A stretch of DNA of 48,593 nucleotides from Opitutaceae bacterium (GTDB lineage: Bacteria; Verrucomicrobiota; Verrucomicrobiia; Opitutales; Opitutaceae), in NCBI GenBank assembly GCA_016794625.1, contig JAEUGY010000050.1:1-48593 (forward strand), given 5' to 3'. Shown one piece after another: positions 6,828 to 14,326 of this stretch (position 1 is the stretch's first letter; each line of letters starts with the position of its first letter). The notes below the pieces were generated by a model. It was given only the letters and a program-made list of their open reading frames with translations. It ran no database searches and had not been told where the DNA came from. A program made the position numbers and the translations under genes.

Positions 6828-7529
6828 GTCTTCGTCCTCAAGGAAGGTCCGCAGACCCTTTTCGCGACCGAAGAGGACGAAGACATCGTCCGGACGAAAC
6901 GGCTCATTCAGTTCCACCACGCCGAGTGTCGTCCGGCGTTCCTCCCCGGTGGCGGGAGCGAGAAACCCCGCGAGCGCTGAACGCTCGATTCGCTTGATCG
7001 TGATCAGGCGCACCCCGGCGTTGCGAAATTCGTTCGACGTTGCGGCGAGGTTCTTTCCCGCCAGTCGTTTCGGAACCCGGGCCTCGATGATGGCGTGTCC
7101 GCTGCCCATGTCGAAGCCATTGACCACTCCACGCATGAGCAGCGAGTGGGCGAGACCGCGTGCGGCGTATTCTTCAGGAATTACGAGTCGGTCGACTTTC
7201 ATCAGACGGAGCAGGCGTTCATGCATGGGCGAAAGCACACGACACACGATCTGCGGCGCGCCCAGCTCCTGCACCTTTACGGTGATGGCCATGGAATCCT
7301 CAAACTTGTCGCCGATGGCGACGACGACCACGTCCATTTCGGCAATGGGGAGGGACTCCAGCGGTGTCGGGTCGGCAAAGTCCATGACCACGGCCGCACT
7401 GACGTCGTCCTTGATGGCCGAGATGTTCTCGTCCTTGCGGTCCACGACGAGTACATCCGCGCCGAGTTGCGAGAGACAGCGCGCCAGATTACGTCCGAAC
7501 ACGCCGAGACCAATGATGCAGCATTTCAT
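6819..7529 (-). CDS. ktrA: KtrA-type potassium uptake regulatory subunit (RCK)
   Basis: 236-residue cytoplasmic ring protein that gates the KtrB potassium channel-like transporter. Residues 1-115 are the RCK_N Rossmann domain: IIGLGVFGRNLARCL is the GxGxFG dinucleotide-binding loop, and the acidic VVDRKDE at the end of the second strand favours NAD(H) or ATP/ADP-type binding. Residues about 140-225 are the RCK_C (TrkA_C) domain, ARVPKRLAGKNLAA... ending LFGREKGLRTFLEDEDLG. The single RCK pair and length (KtrA about 220) separate it from double-length TrkA. It lies 26 bases downstream of ktrB, in the same direction. The frame opens upstream of ATG 7529, but the Rossmann strand begins right at that Met. 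Confidence 0.9.
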   Translation of the reverse strand: MKCCIIGLGVFGRNLARCLSQLGADVLVVDRKDENISAIKDDVSAAVVMDFADPTPLESLPIAEMDVVVVAIGDKFEDSMAITVKVQELGAPQIVCRVLSPMHERLLRLMKVDRLVIPEEYAARGLAHSLLMRGVVNGFDMGSGHAIIEARVPKRLAGKNLAATSNEFRNAGVRLITIKRIERSALAGFLAPATGEERRTTLGVVELNEPFRPDDVFVLFGREKGLRTFLEDEDLG

Positions 7530-7555
7530 GGGAGAAGGGGTCGTGGGCCGGGGAA

Positions 7556-9373
7556 TCAGCCAAGCACGACGGTGGTTTGGGGCAGGCGATAGCCCGGGGC
7601 TCGACGCCGGGGGAGAAACGAAAACACGCACAGGAGCACACCCACGCGGCCCACAAGCATGGCCACGACCAGCACTACTTTCGCCGCCGGGCCCAGCTGA
7701 AGGGTCACTCCCCGGGTCAGTCCGACGGTGCTTACGGCACTGACCGCTTCAAAAGCAAGGTTGGCCGGCGGGAGCTCCGGATGCAACGTGCAGAGCAGCA
7801 CGGTCACCAGAAGAATGAAGGCGATGGAGAGCAGCACAATGGCAAGCGCCCGATCGGCGATCTGTGGTTCCAGGCGGCGACCGAAGGCCTCGATGTCGGC
7901 GCGACCGGTGACAATGCGCCGAAGCGAAAGAAAGGCCACGGCGAGCGTCGTGGTCTTGATGCCTCCGGCCGTGCTCGACGGACTGCCGCCGACAAACATG
8001 AGAGCCATCAGCACCGCCGCTGTGGCGGGCAGCAGATTCTCCGTCGCCGTGACGTTGAAGCCCGCGGTCCGCGCGGTGATGGAGTGAAACACACTGGTGA
8101 AGACGGCTGAACCGGCTCGCTGGCCGTAGCCAAAATAGAATTCCGTCAAGCCGATGGTCAGCGCGCCCCCGAGGATCAGGACGGCATTGGTGGTCAAAAC
8201 GATGCGACTATTGGTGCTCAGCCGGGGCTTCTGGGTACGGGCGGGGCGGATCCAGCGCGTCAGGTGAGCGTAGCTGACCAGCCAGAAGTTCTTGAGCACA
8301 GGAAATCCCAGCCCCCCCACCACGATCAGGATCATGACGATGGAAAGAAAACCCGTCCGGTCGACCACCCGGGCGTCCGCCAGACCGGCGCTGAGTGTCG
8401 AGAACCCTGCGTTGCAGAACGCCGAAATGGCGTGAAACAGTGAAAAGAAAACGAGTTCTCCGGGAGGAAGTCCCGAGCCGCGCAGGCTCAGGTGGATGAG
8501 AAAAGCTCCGGCGAGTTCGATCAGCAGGGTGAACCCCACCACCACGCCGAGCACGGTGCCGATGTGATCAAGATTCTCCTCGCTCAGAAGATCGCGCAGC
8601 GCGATGCGACTGCGCAGGGAAACGCCGCCCGCGAGAAAGTAGGCGAAGAAGTAGGTCAACGTCATGACTCCGAGTCCGCCAATCTGGATGAGACCAAGGA
8701 TGATCCACTGGCCGTGACGCGAGAAAGTGGTCGGCACGTCCACGGAGGTCAGACCCGTGACACACGCGGCGCTGGTAGCGGTGAACAAGGCGTCGATCCA
8801 CGAAAGTGGAACCTGCGTTCCGGCCTTGGGCGTCTTGAGCAGAAGGGTGCCAATGCCAATCAACAGGGCAAAACTGAGCAGGAACACCATGCCCGGCGAG
8901 AGACGCCGCGCGGCGAAAAGCTGATTTTCACGCAGCATGCGCAAACCGACGACCGCGATCAACGTCAGCTGGCTCGCCGCGAGGTAGAGCAGCGTGAGAT
9001 TCGATCCGGGCAGTCCCGGGGCGTATTTGCCCAGCCAGGCGACAATGGAGGTGCCTGCCGCGACTTCAAAGGCGACAAGCACGGCCAGAGCCACTTCGAG
9101 ATAGCGGGTTCGCAGGTACGCCCGTTTGTCGGCTTGCAGCAGCAGGCGAAGCGCCTCCTGCACCACGAACGCCATCAGTGCCAACGTGCAGAGCGAGCGC
9201 AGCCGCACCTGCCCGAGGGCGTCCAGCGGCCAGCCAATCAGTATGACCAATGCCGCGAGAGCGACCAGGCCACAGGTCAGGCTGAACCCATCGAGCACCG
9301 CAAGCAGCCGAGTCCGCGGGGTGGGCGAGTTGCCGACGGCGGCTCGGGGTGCATCGGAGGGGGGACGGTTCAT
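7556..9373 (-). CDS. ktrB: KtrB/TrkH-family potassium transporter, N-terminally extended
   Basis: 605-residue inner-membrane protein forming the K+ pathway, driven by Na+ or H+ and gated by KtrA. All four pore loops of the Trk/Ktr/HKT superfamily are visible: TSAACVTGLTS, SAFCNAGFSTL, TARTAGFNV and VSTVGLTRG, each with the filter glycine. GGSPSSTAGGIKTTTLAV is the characteristic loop after the third pore helix. Ordinary KtrB is about 450 residues; here roughly 150 extra N-terminal residues carry four more hydrophobic segments (for example LTCGLVALAALVILIGW and LEVALAVLVAFEVAAG). The start ATG overlaps the stop of the upstream regulator gene by four bases (ATGA), so the two are translationally coupled. 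Confidence 0.9.
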   Translation of the reverse strand: MNRPPSDAPRAAVGNSPTPRTRLLAVLDGFSLTCGLVALAALVILIGWPLDALGQVRLRSLCTLALMAFVVQEALRLLLQADKRAYLRTRYLEVALAVLVAFEVAAGTSIVAWLGKYAPGLPGSNLTLLYLAASQLTLIAVVGLRMLRENQLFAARRLSPGMVFLLSFALLIGIGTLLLKTPKAGTQVPLSWIDALFTATSAACVTGLTSVDVPTTFSRHGQWIILGLIQIGGLGVMTLTYFFAYFLAGGVSLRSRIALRDLLSEENLDHIGTVLGVVVGFTLLIELAGAFLIHLSLRGSGLPPGELVFFSLFHAISAFCNAGFSTLSAGLADARVVDRTGFLSIVMILIVVGGLGFPVLKNFWLVSYAHLTRWIRPARTQKPRLSTNSRIVLTTNAVLILGGALTIGLTEFYFGYGQRAGSAVFTSVFHSITARTAGFNVTATENLLPATAAVLMALMFVGGSPSSTAGGIKTTTLAVAFLSLRRIVTGRADIEAFGRRLEPQIADRALAIVLLSIAFILLVTVLLCTLHPELPPANLAFEAVSAVSTVGLTRGVTLQLGPAAKVVLVVAMLVGRVGVLLCVFSFLPRRRAPGYRLPQTTVVLG

Positions 9374-10482
9374 TCGGGCAGGTGGGGAGGCTTGACCGAT
9401 TCCCCCGGGAAGTGACGAGGAAAGATGAGGTGGGGCTCTGCGGGCAAGCTCCCTTCGTTCACCAGCTTCAACACGAGACGCGAGAGCCGGCGGGCGAGCA
9501 CATGGTCGTCGAAGGGATAGTGCGAGATCGACGGTTGCACCGTGCTGAAGAGGAGATCCTGATCCCGGGCGATCAGCGAAACCGTGTCCGGCATGGTCAG
9601 CCCGCGTTTCAGCAGATACAGAATCACGGCAAAGACATGCCACGGCTTGACCACCAGCAGCGCCGTCGGTGGATGCGGAGAACGAAAGTGAAGGTCGAGA
9701 CGCGACGCGAGGTGCGCCGCGGTTCCATCGTGGCGGATCACGGCGGCGGCGATCGCTTCCTTTTGCGGATGCCGACCCACTCCTTCGAGAAAACCGGTTT
9801 CGCTCGCCAGGTCTCCGGCCATCTGGGTGTCCGGCAGGACCAAGGCAACGGACCGGTGCCCCTTGCCCAGGAGCACCCCCACGGCATGGCGGCAGACGGA
9901 CCGATGATCCACATCGATCGAAGGCAGCAGGACCGAAGGATGACAGGAGCCGAGCACGAGCGCCGGCACCTTGTGTTCCATGAACCACAGCTGCACCTCC
10001 CGGCTGACCGACATCAACACGCAGCCGTGCAGCTGGTGCTCCTGCACAAACGCCTCGATCTTGCGCCGTTGCGTGGAGGGACGATTCGCCTGGCAGACCA
10101 GCATTTCCGTGACAAATCCGTGATCGGCCAGCGTGGCGCGCAAGGTCGTGATCCCGTGGAACGACGAATGGGCGAGCTGGGAAACCGGTTCGGCCGAAAT
10201 CAGGCCAATGACGCGACTCCGAGGCGGCGCCGCTGACTTGCGTCGCGGCAAAATCCGGATCCGGCACCCCTGCCGGATTTCCAACCACCCCTCCTGGGCG
10301 AGAGCATGCAACGCGGTGCGAACCGTCGGCCGGCTGACCTTGAACACGTCGCACAAACGACGTTCACTGGGCACGTATTCCTCCCACAGTCCCTGCTCGA
10401 TGGCCTTGCGGATTGCCGCTGCCGTCTGACTCGACAGCGAAAGTCGATGGGGCAGGTCAAAGGGGCTCCGGGAGCTGCTCAT
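9370..10482 (-). CDS. GntR-HTH / LacI-type sensor transcription regulator
   Basis: 370-residue repressor-like protein. Residues 15-80 are a GntR winged helix: AAAIRKAIEQGLWEEYVPSERRLCDVFKVSRPTVRTALHALAQEGWLEIRQG, with the P-SER-L and VSR-x-TVR recognition helix. Residues 90-355 are a periplasmic-binding-protein-like sensor of the LacI/GalR type (RVIGLISAEPVSQLAHSSFHGI..., LPSIDVDHRSVCRHAVGVLLGKGHRSVALVLPD, SLIARDQDLLFSTVQPSISHYPFDD). This architecture (as in AraR) senses sugars or sugar acids. The gene is divergent from the aldolase at 10542 across a 59-base spacer, which suggests it controls that cluster, and its stop overlaps ktrB's start by ATGA. Confidence 0.9.
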   Translation of the reverse strand: MSSSRSPFDLPHRLSLSSQTAAAIRKAIEQGLWEEYVPSERRLCDVFKVSRPTVRTALHALAQEGWLEIRQGCRIRILPRRKSAAPPRSRVIGLISAEPVSQLAHSSFHGITTLRATLADHGFVTEMLVCQANRPSTQRRKIEAFVQEHQLHGCVLMSVSREVQLWFMEHKVPALVLGSCHPSVLLPSIDVDHRSVCRHAVGVLLGKGHRSVALVLPDTQMAGDLASETGFLEGVGRHPQKEAIAAAVIRHDGTAAHLASRLDLHFRSPHPPTALLVVKPWHVFAVILYLLKRGLTMPDTVSLIARDQDLLFSTVQPSISHYPFDDHVLARRLSRLVLKLVNEGSLPAEPHLIFPRHFPGESVKPPHLPE

Positions 10483-10485
10483 ATC

Positions 10486-10502
10486 GTATTACCAGTGGAT
10501 TT
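10486..10502. promoter_or_regulatory. Candidate operator in the divergent spacer
   Basis: The 59-base spacer between the regulator and the aldolase contains TATTACCAGTGGATT, an imperfect dyad centred on ACCAGTGG(A)T. It lies close to the regulator's start and is the only dyad-like element in the spacer, so it is the best candidate for the binding site. The match is short and could be chance. Confidence 0.3.
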
Positions 10503-10541
10503 CGCTGTTTTGGCGAGGATCGCTTTGTCTTTCTGAACCCT

Positions 10542-11450
10542 GTGAAACAACCCATTTCCGTGCAATCCTGGTCGGCGACCCCGACACCGCTGACACCGAC
10601 CCTTGAGGTGGATGTCCCGTCTGTCGGACGGATGATCGAGGCGGCCGTCGCGGACGGGCTGCATGGTCTGTTCATGGCTGGAACCTGTGGCGAAGGCCCG
10701 TGGCTGGCCAATCGGGAGCGCATCCGCCTGATCGAGGCGGCGAGCAAGGCGGCCCGGGGCCGCATCAAGATTGCCGCCCAGGTGTCGGATAACTCGGTGC
10801 CGCGCATCCGCGACAATATGAACGACATGGCCGCGGCGGGGGCTGATTACGTCGTGATTGCGCATCCGCCCACCTTGCTCAACGCGACGCCCGAGCGCGT
10901 GGCCGGGCTGTTCCTGGAGGCGTCGACGATCAGTCCTCTGCCGGTGGGCATCTACGACCTGGGTTCGCGCCGGCCCCTGGCCATCGCCGAAGACCGTCTG
11001 GAAAGCGTATACCTTCACCCCAAAGTGGAGTTTGTGAAGGACAGCTCCGCCGCGCCGAGCCGCCGGGCGATCGCGCTGTCTGCCCGCGCCAAGCGGCCCG
11101 GCCTGAAGCTGTTCAATGGCGATGAATTCTGTGCGATCGAATACCTGGAGGCCGGTTACGACGGTTTCATGTTCGGTGGCGCGGTGGTGGCGGCCCCGCA
11201 TCTGCGCCGGATCGGCGAACACTTCGCCGCCGGTCGCCTGGCCGAAGCCAAGGCCGAGGATGAGGCCATGAAGGCGATGCTGTACGGAATTTACGGGGGC
11301 GAATCGATCGCCTGCTGGTTGACGGGGCTGAAGTATTGCCTGCAGTGCATGGGCATGTTCTCCACGTCCACGAGTTTTCTCGGTTATCCGCTCACGGCGG
11401 AGTGCAAAGCCTACATCGAGGCCTACGTGGCGCGCCGCCAGCGGGGATAA
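10542..11450 (+). CDS. DHDPS/NAL-family aldolase, first gene of catabolic cluster
   Basis: 302-residue TIM-barrel protein of the dihydrodipicolinate synthase / N-acetylneuraminate lyase superfamily, which makes or splits 2-keto acids through a Schiff base. The Schiff-base lysine is K166 in VEFVKDSS; the catalytic tyrosine is Y138 in GIYDLGS; the substrate carboxylate loop is GTCGEG (47-52). Two positions differ from textbook DapA: the second Thr of GTTGE is Cys, and the usual YNxP is YDLG, so a role in lysine synthesis is unlikely. The GTG at 10542 gives the normal family N-terminus (KQPISVQSW...TPTPLT). Position beside a sugar-sensing regulator and before an SDR gene points to sugar-acid or amino-sugar catabolism. 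Confidence 0.85.
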   Translation: MKQPISVQSWSATPTPLTPTLEVDVPSVGRMIEAAVADGLHGLFMAGTCGEGPWLANRERIRLIEAASKAARGRIKIAAQVSDNSVPRIRDNMNDMAAAGADYVVIAHPPTLLNATPERVAGLFLEASTISPLPVGIYDLGSRRPLAIAEDRLESVYLHPKVEFVKDSSAAPSRRAIALSARAKRPGLKLFNGDEFCAIEYLEAGYDGFMFGGAVVAAPHLRRIGEHFAAGRLAEAKAEDEAMKAMLYGIYGGESIACWLTGLKYCLQCMGMFSTSTSFLGYPLTAECKAYIEAYVARRQRG

Positions 11451-11475
11451 GCGGCGGGACGTCCCGTTTTCGATC

Positions 11476-12222
11476 ATGAAGCCACTTCGCGTCATTGTGA
11501 CCGGCGGCGCCACCAACATTGGTCGCGCGATCACTGAGGTTTTTCTCGCCCAGGGAGCGCGTGTGGCCATTGGCTACCGCAAGCCCGGCGCGGCTGATCC
11601 GCTGCTCCAGTTGTATGGCGATCGCGTCGTCGCTTTGCCACTCGAGCTGGGCAATGTCGCAAAGTGTCAGGCATTTATTCAGGGGGCCGCGGAGGCGTTG
11701 GGCGGCGTGGATGTGCTGGTCAATAACGCGGCCATCACCGGTCCGGCGGCCATTTCTTCGCTGGAGACGGTTAAGCCCGCCCATGTTGACGAGGTCCTGC
11801 GCGTGAACATCACGGGCCTGATCTTCTGCTGTCAGGCTGCGCTGCCGCATCTTCGGGCCTCCGGCCGGGGTGTGATTATTCACATTTCGTCGATCAATGC
11901 GTTTCGTCCCCAGCGGGGAGCCTTGGTCTATGCCGCGACCAAAGCCGCGATGACCTCGCTCACGCAGTCGATGGCGAAGGAGCTCGCGGCGGATCACATC
12001 CGCGTCGTGGCGGTGGCGCCGGGTGACATTCAGACCCAGACCTCCGATCAGGTGGATGCCGCGTTGACCTCCCGCGGGGTGGTTTCCGATGTCGTCAATC
12101 AGACTCCCCTTGGACGCGGCCGTCCCGCAGACGTGGCCGAAACCGTGGCGTTTTTGTGTTCCGACAAGGCGGCGTTTGTGACCGGTGTGACCTGGTTGGT
12201 CGACGGCGGTCTGCTCGCGTGA
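11476..12222 (+). CDS. Short-chain dehydrogenase/reductase
   Basis: 248-residue classical SDR. The cofactor loop TGGATNIG is at residues 9-16, NNAA at 83-86, catalytic Ser near 138-139 (HISSINAF), and Y152-x3-K156 in VYAATKAAM. The C-terminus GVTWLVDGGLLA is the usual tetramer-interface ending. Classical SDRs oxidise or reduce sugar, polyol and 3-oxo-acyl substrates with NAD(P)(H). It follows the aldolase by 25 bases on the same strand and is probably co-transcribed. The substrate is unknown, but pairing with a keto-acid aldolase suggests oxidation of a sugar-acid intermediate. Confidence 0.9.
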   Translation: MKPLRVIVTGGATNIGRAITEVFLAQGARVAIGYRKPGAADPLLQLYGDRVVALPLELGNVAKCQAFIQGAAEALGGVDVLVNNAAITGPAAISSLETVKPAHVDEVLRVNITGLIFCCQAALPHLRASGRGVIIHISSINAFRPQRGALVYAATKAAMTSLTQSMAKELAADHIRVVAVAPGDIQTQTSDQVDAALTSRGVVSDVVNQTPLGRGRPADVAETVAFLCSDKAAFVTGVTWLVDGGLLA

Positions 12223-12230
12223 CCCCGACG

Positions 12231-13202
12231 TCAAATGGGCGCCAGGGTGGCGAGCGCGTCGCCCTTTCGAACCGAGCGCTGGCGTCGCAACAGCACCACT
12301 TTTCCCGCCCTTTCGGCCTTTACCACCGACGCGCCCACGCCCTCGAGGCCGTGGACCACGCCGATGACCTGGCCCCGGCGCACGGCGGCGGCCAGCTGGA
12401 TCGAGGGTACAAAGAGGCCGTCGTGCGGCGCGGGGTGGTGAACTTGCAGGTGTGCCTCGTCGACATCGCGAGTGATGCGTTCCACCTGACGCTTCAGCTT
12501 CAGCGGCCCGCGCGCCGGCACGTAGCCGAGCCGCACGAGCACGTGGTGCAACCCCCGGTCGAGCGCGGCGGCGTCACCGGCGTCCACGCCCCCGGCCCCC
12601 TGGCATTCGACGTAGATGGCGGCCACGCCCCGCGCAAAGGCGGCACTCAGGGTCCGGCCCGGCAGGTAAGGTCCCGACCAGCACCAGAACGTGTCGAAAC
12701 ACGCGGACATGGCGCGCTGGGTCGACTCCAGCGCCCCGCTCTGCGTCACATAGCCGACCCACGGGAAAAGCTGGTACGCGGCGCCCGCGCTGTGGAGGTC
12801 GATGTAGTGCTGCGCTTGCGACAAAACCTGTGTGTCGAACAACCACGCGAGCCGCTGACTGACCCGGCCGTTGCCGCGACCGGGAAAAGACCGGGCGAGG
12901 TTGCCGCCGTCGCCCGGATGGCAGCGCTGGCCCGCGTAGAACGCCGCCTCGTTCAGGACCGGGATGAAGACCACCGTACCCTTAAGTCCGGATGGGCGCC
13001 AGGATTCCGTCCATTGACGCAGCACGGTGGGTCCCTCGTACTCGTCACCATGCGTCGCACCATTGACGACCAGAACCGGACCCGGTTCCCCACGCCAGAC
13101 GTAGGCCGTGAAGCCCGCGCCGCGGGTCGAGAACCGCAGGGTGTGGAACCCCTTGGTCAGCCGGGAGAAATTGAGATGAGAAGGCAGTGAGGAAGCGGCC
13201 AT
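12231..13202 (-). CDS. AstE/AspA-like M14 zinc deacylase
   Basis: 323-residue member of the succinylglutamate desuccinylase / aspartoacylase branch of the M14 carboxypeptidase fold. Zinc ligands are visible as H51 and E54 in THGDEYEG and H137 in YIDLHSAG; the substrate arginine/asparagine block is LNEAAFYAG...GDGGNLARSFPG, and the catalytic glutamate is probably in IYVECQGAGG. Residues 230-323 form the beta-barrel cap (LFVPSIQLAAAVRRGQVIGVV... RSVRKGDALATLAP). These enzymes remove acyl groups from N-acyl amino acids or related amides. It is opposite in strand to its neighbours; its ATG overlaps the ATG of the divergent gene at 13201. The frame extends upstream, but the ATG at 13202 fits the family. 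Confidence 0.8.
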   Translation of the reverse strand: MAASSLPSHLNFSRLTKGFHTLRFSTRGAGFTAYVWRGEPGPVLVVNGATHGDEYEGPTVLRQWTESWRPSGLKGTVVFIPVLNEAAFYAGQRCHPGDGGNLARSFPGRGNGRVSQRLAWLFDTQVLSQAQHYIDLHSAGAAYQLFPWVGYVTQSGALESTQRAMSACFDTFWCWSGPYLPGRTLSAAFARGVAAIYVECQGAGGVDAGDAAALDRGLHHVLVRLGYVPARGPLKLKRQVERITRDVDEAHLQVHHPAPHDGLFVPSIQLAAAVRRGQVIGVVHGLEGVGASVVKAERAGKVVLLRRQRSVRKGDALATLAPI

Positions 13203-14307
13203 GAAGAGAAACAAACCCAAAACATCCGGTCCGAAGCCAAAGGCGCGCCCGTCGGTCCGGCAACCCCGCGCGACTGGAAAAGCGACCAGACCAGTGATCC
13301 GACGGGTCACGGATGCCGGTCGCGCCTGCCTCGCCCTCGAAAACCGTCTTTGCCGGATTGTGATTTGTCCCGAACAGGGTGGGGCGATTGTCAGCTACGT
13401 GCACCGGCCGAGCGGGATCGATGTCCTCTGGCGCAACCCCTATGGCCAGCCCCCGCGAAAACGCGTGCTCGACCAGCCGATGGCGGGGTGCAGCGATCTT
13501 TTCGACGTGATGGACGGCAGCTGGTACGTGTCGCTGCCCACCGGGTTTTTTCCCTCCGACTACTTTGGCGCTCCGATCGGTACGCATGGCGAGATCCGCA
13601 GCGTGCCGTGGACGGTGGAGCGCATGGGGCGCGGACCGACGTGGGTCGAGGTGACCCTGTTGGGGTGGTCCGTGCGCACGCCGCTGGGGTACCGGCGCAC
13701 ACTGCGCCTTGACGCGTCCAGCTCCCGCCTTGAGTGGACCGAGACCGTGATCAACCGGGCCCCGGAAGCGCTGCCGGTGGCCTGGCTGCAACATCCGGCG
13801 TTCGCCGGACCCCTGGTGGAGGGGGCGCGGTTGCTTGCTCCGGCGCGCACCGTGCGCGTGTACCGGGCGGACGACCCCGCGCAGCTCCAGCTGGCGTCCG
13901 GGTATGAGGGCGCCTGGCCCCTGGTGCCGGAGCGGGAGACCGGACGCCTACGCGACTGCAGCGTCGTGCCCGCCGCCACGAGCGGTCACGACCACTCGGT
14001 GCAGCTGGCAGATTTTGAGTCGGGTCGCGGCTGCATTTGGAACGAAGGCCTTGGCCTTGGATTCTTGATGGAATGGGACGCCCGGATCTTTCCCATCGCC
14101 TGGTCCTGGGCCCGTGGCGGCGGACCCTGCCGTTATCCGCTCTGGGGCGCCGGCCAGCTCATCACCCTGCAGCCCAGCACCTCGCCGGTCGGAGCGTTTC
14201 CCGAGCTGGTGCGCAACGGCACCGTGCTGACCGTGCCGGCGCACGGTGAGGTCAGTGCCACCTTTTTCACCGGATTCGTCACCCGCTCCGACGGGCCCTA
14301 CGTCTAA
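13201..14307 (+). CDS. Aldose 1-epimerase-like protein (galactose mutarotase superfamily)
   Basis: 368 residues. From about residue 37 on, the protein reads as an all-beta galactose-mutarotase-like fold: ICPEQGGAIVSYVHRPSGIDVLWRNPYG at the start, FDVMDGSWYVSLPTGF, GTHGEIRSVPW (the HGE block typical of these proteins), the LRLDASSSRLEWTETVINRAPEALPVAWLQHPAF strand pair and a carboxylic WNEGLGLGFLMEWD region. The first 36 residues are rich in Lys, Arg and Pro and unlike an export signal. GAGGAA ahead of the ATG at 13201 is a usable ribosome site. Related DUF4432/epimerase-like proteins are commonly found in sugar catabolism clusters; the exact sugar is unknown. Confidence 0.75.
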   Translation: MKRNKPKTSGPKPKARPSVRQPRATGKATRPVIRRVTDAGRACLALENRLCRIVICPEQGGAIVSYVHRPSGIDVLWRNPYGQPPRKRVLDQPMAGCSDLFDVMDGSWYVSLPTGFFPSDYFGAPIGTHGEIRSVPWTVERMGRGPTWVEVTLLGWSVRTPLGYRRTLRLDASSSRLEWTETVINRAPEALPVAWLQHPAFAGPLVEGARLLAPARTVRVYRADDPAQLQLASGYEGAWPLVPERETGRLRDCSVVPAATSGHDHSVQLADFESGRGCIWNEGLGLGFLMEWDARIFPIAWSWARGGGPCRYPLWGAGQLITLQPSTSPVGAFPELVRNGTVLTVPAHGEVSATFFTGFVTRSDGPYV

Positions 14308-14326
14308 ACCCTCGACCCGATTCCTC

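Noticed and set aside
8492-9415. 307-codon open frame opposite ktrB
   Set aside because: Shadow frame rich in charged residues, entirely antisense to clear pore-loop motifs of KtrB.
9374-10354. Upstream extension of KtrB through the regulator gene
   Set aside because: The frame stays open by GC bias; the extension has no membrane pattern and overlaps the well-supported regulator in another frame.
12156-13190. 344-codon open frame opposite the deacylase gene
   Set aside because: Antisense shadow: the deacylase frame carries the zinc motifs, this one carries none.
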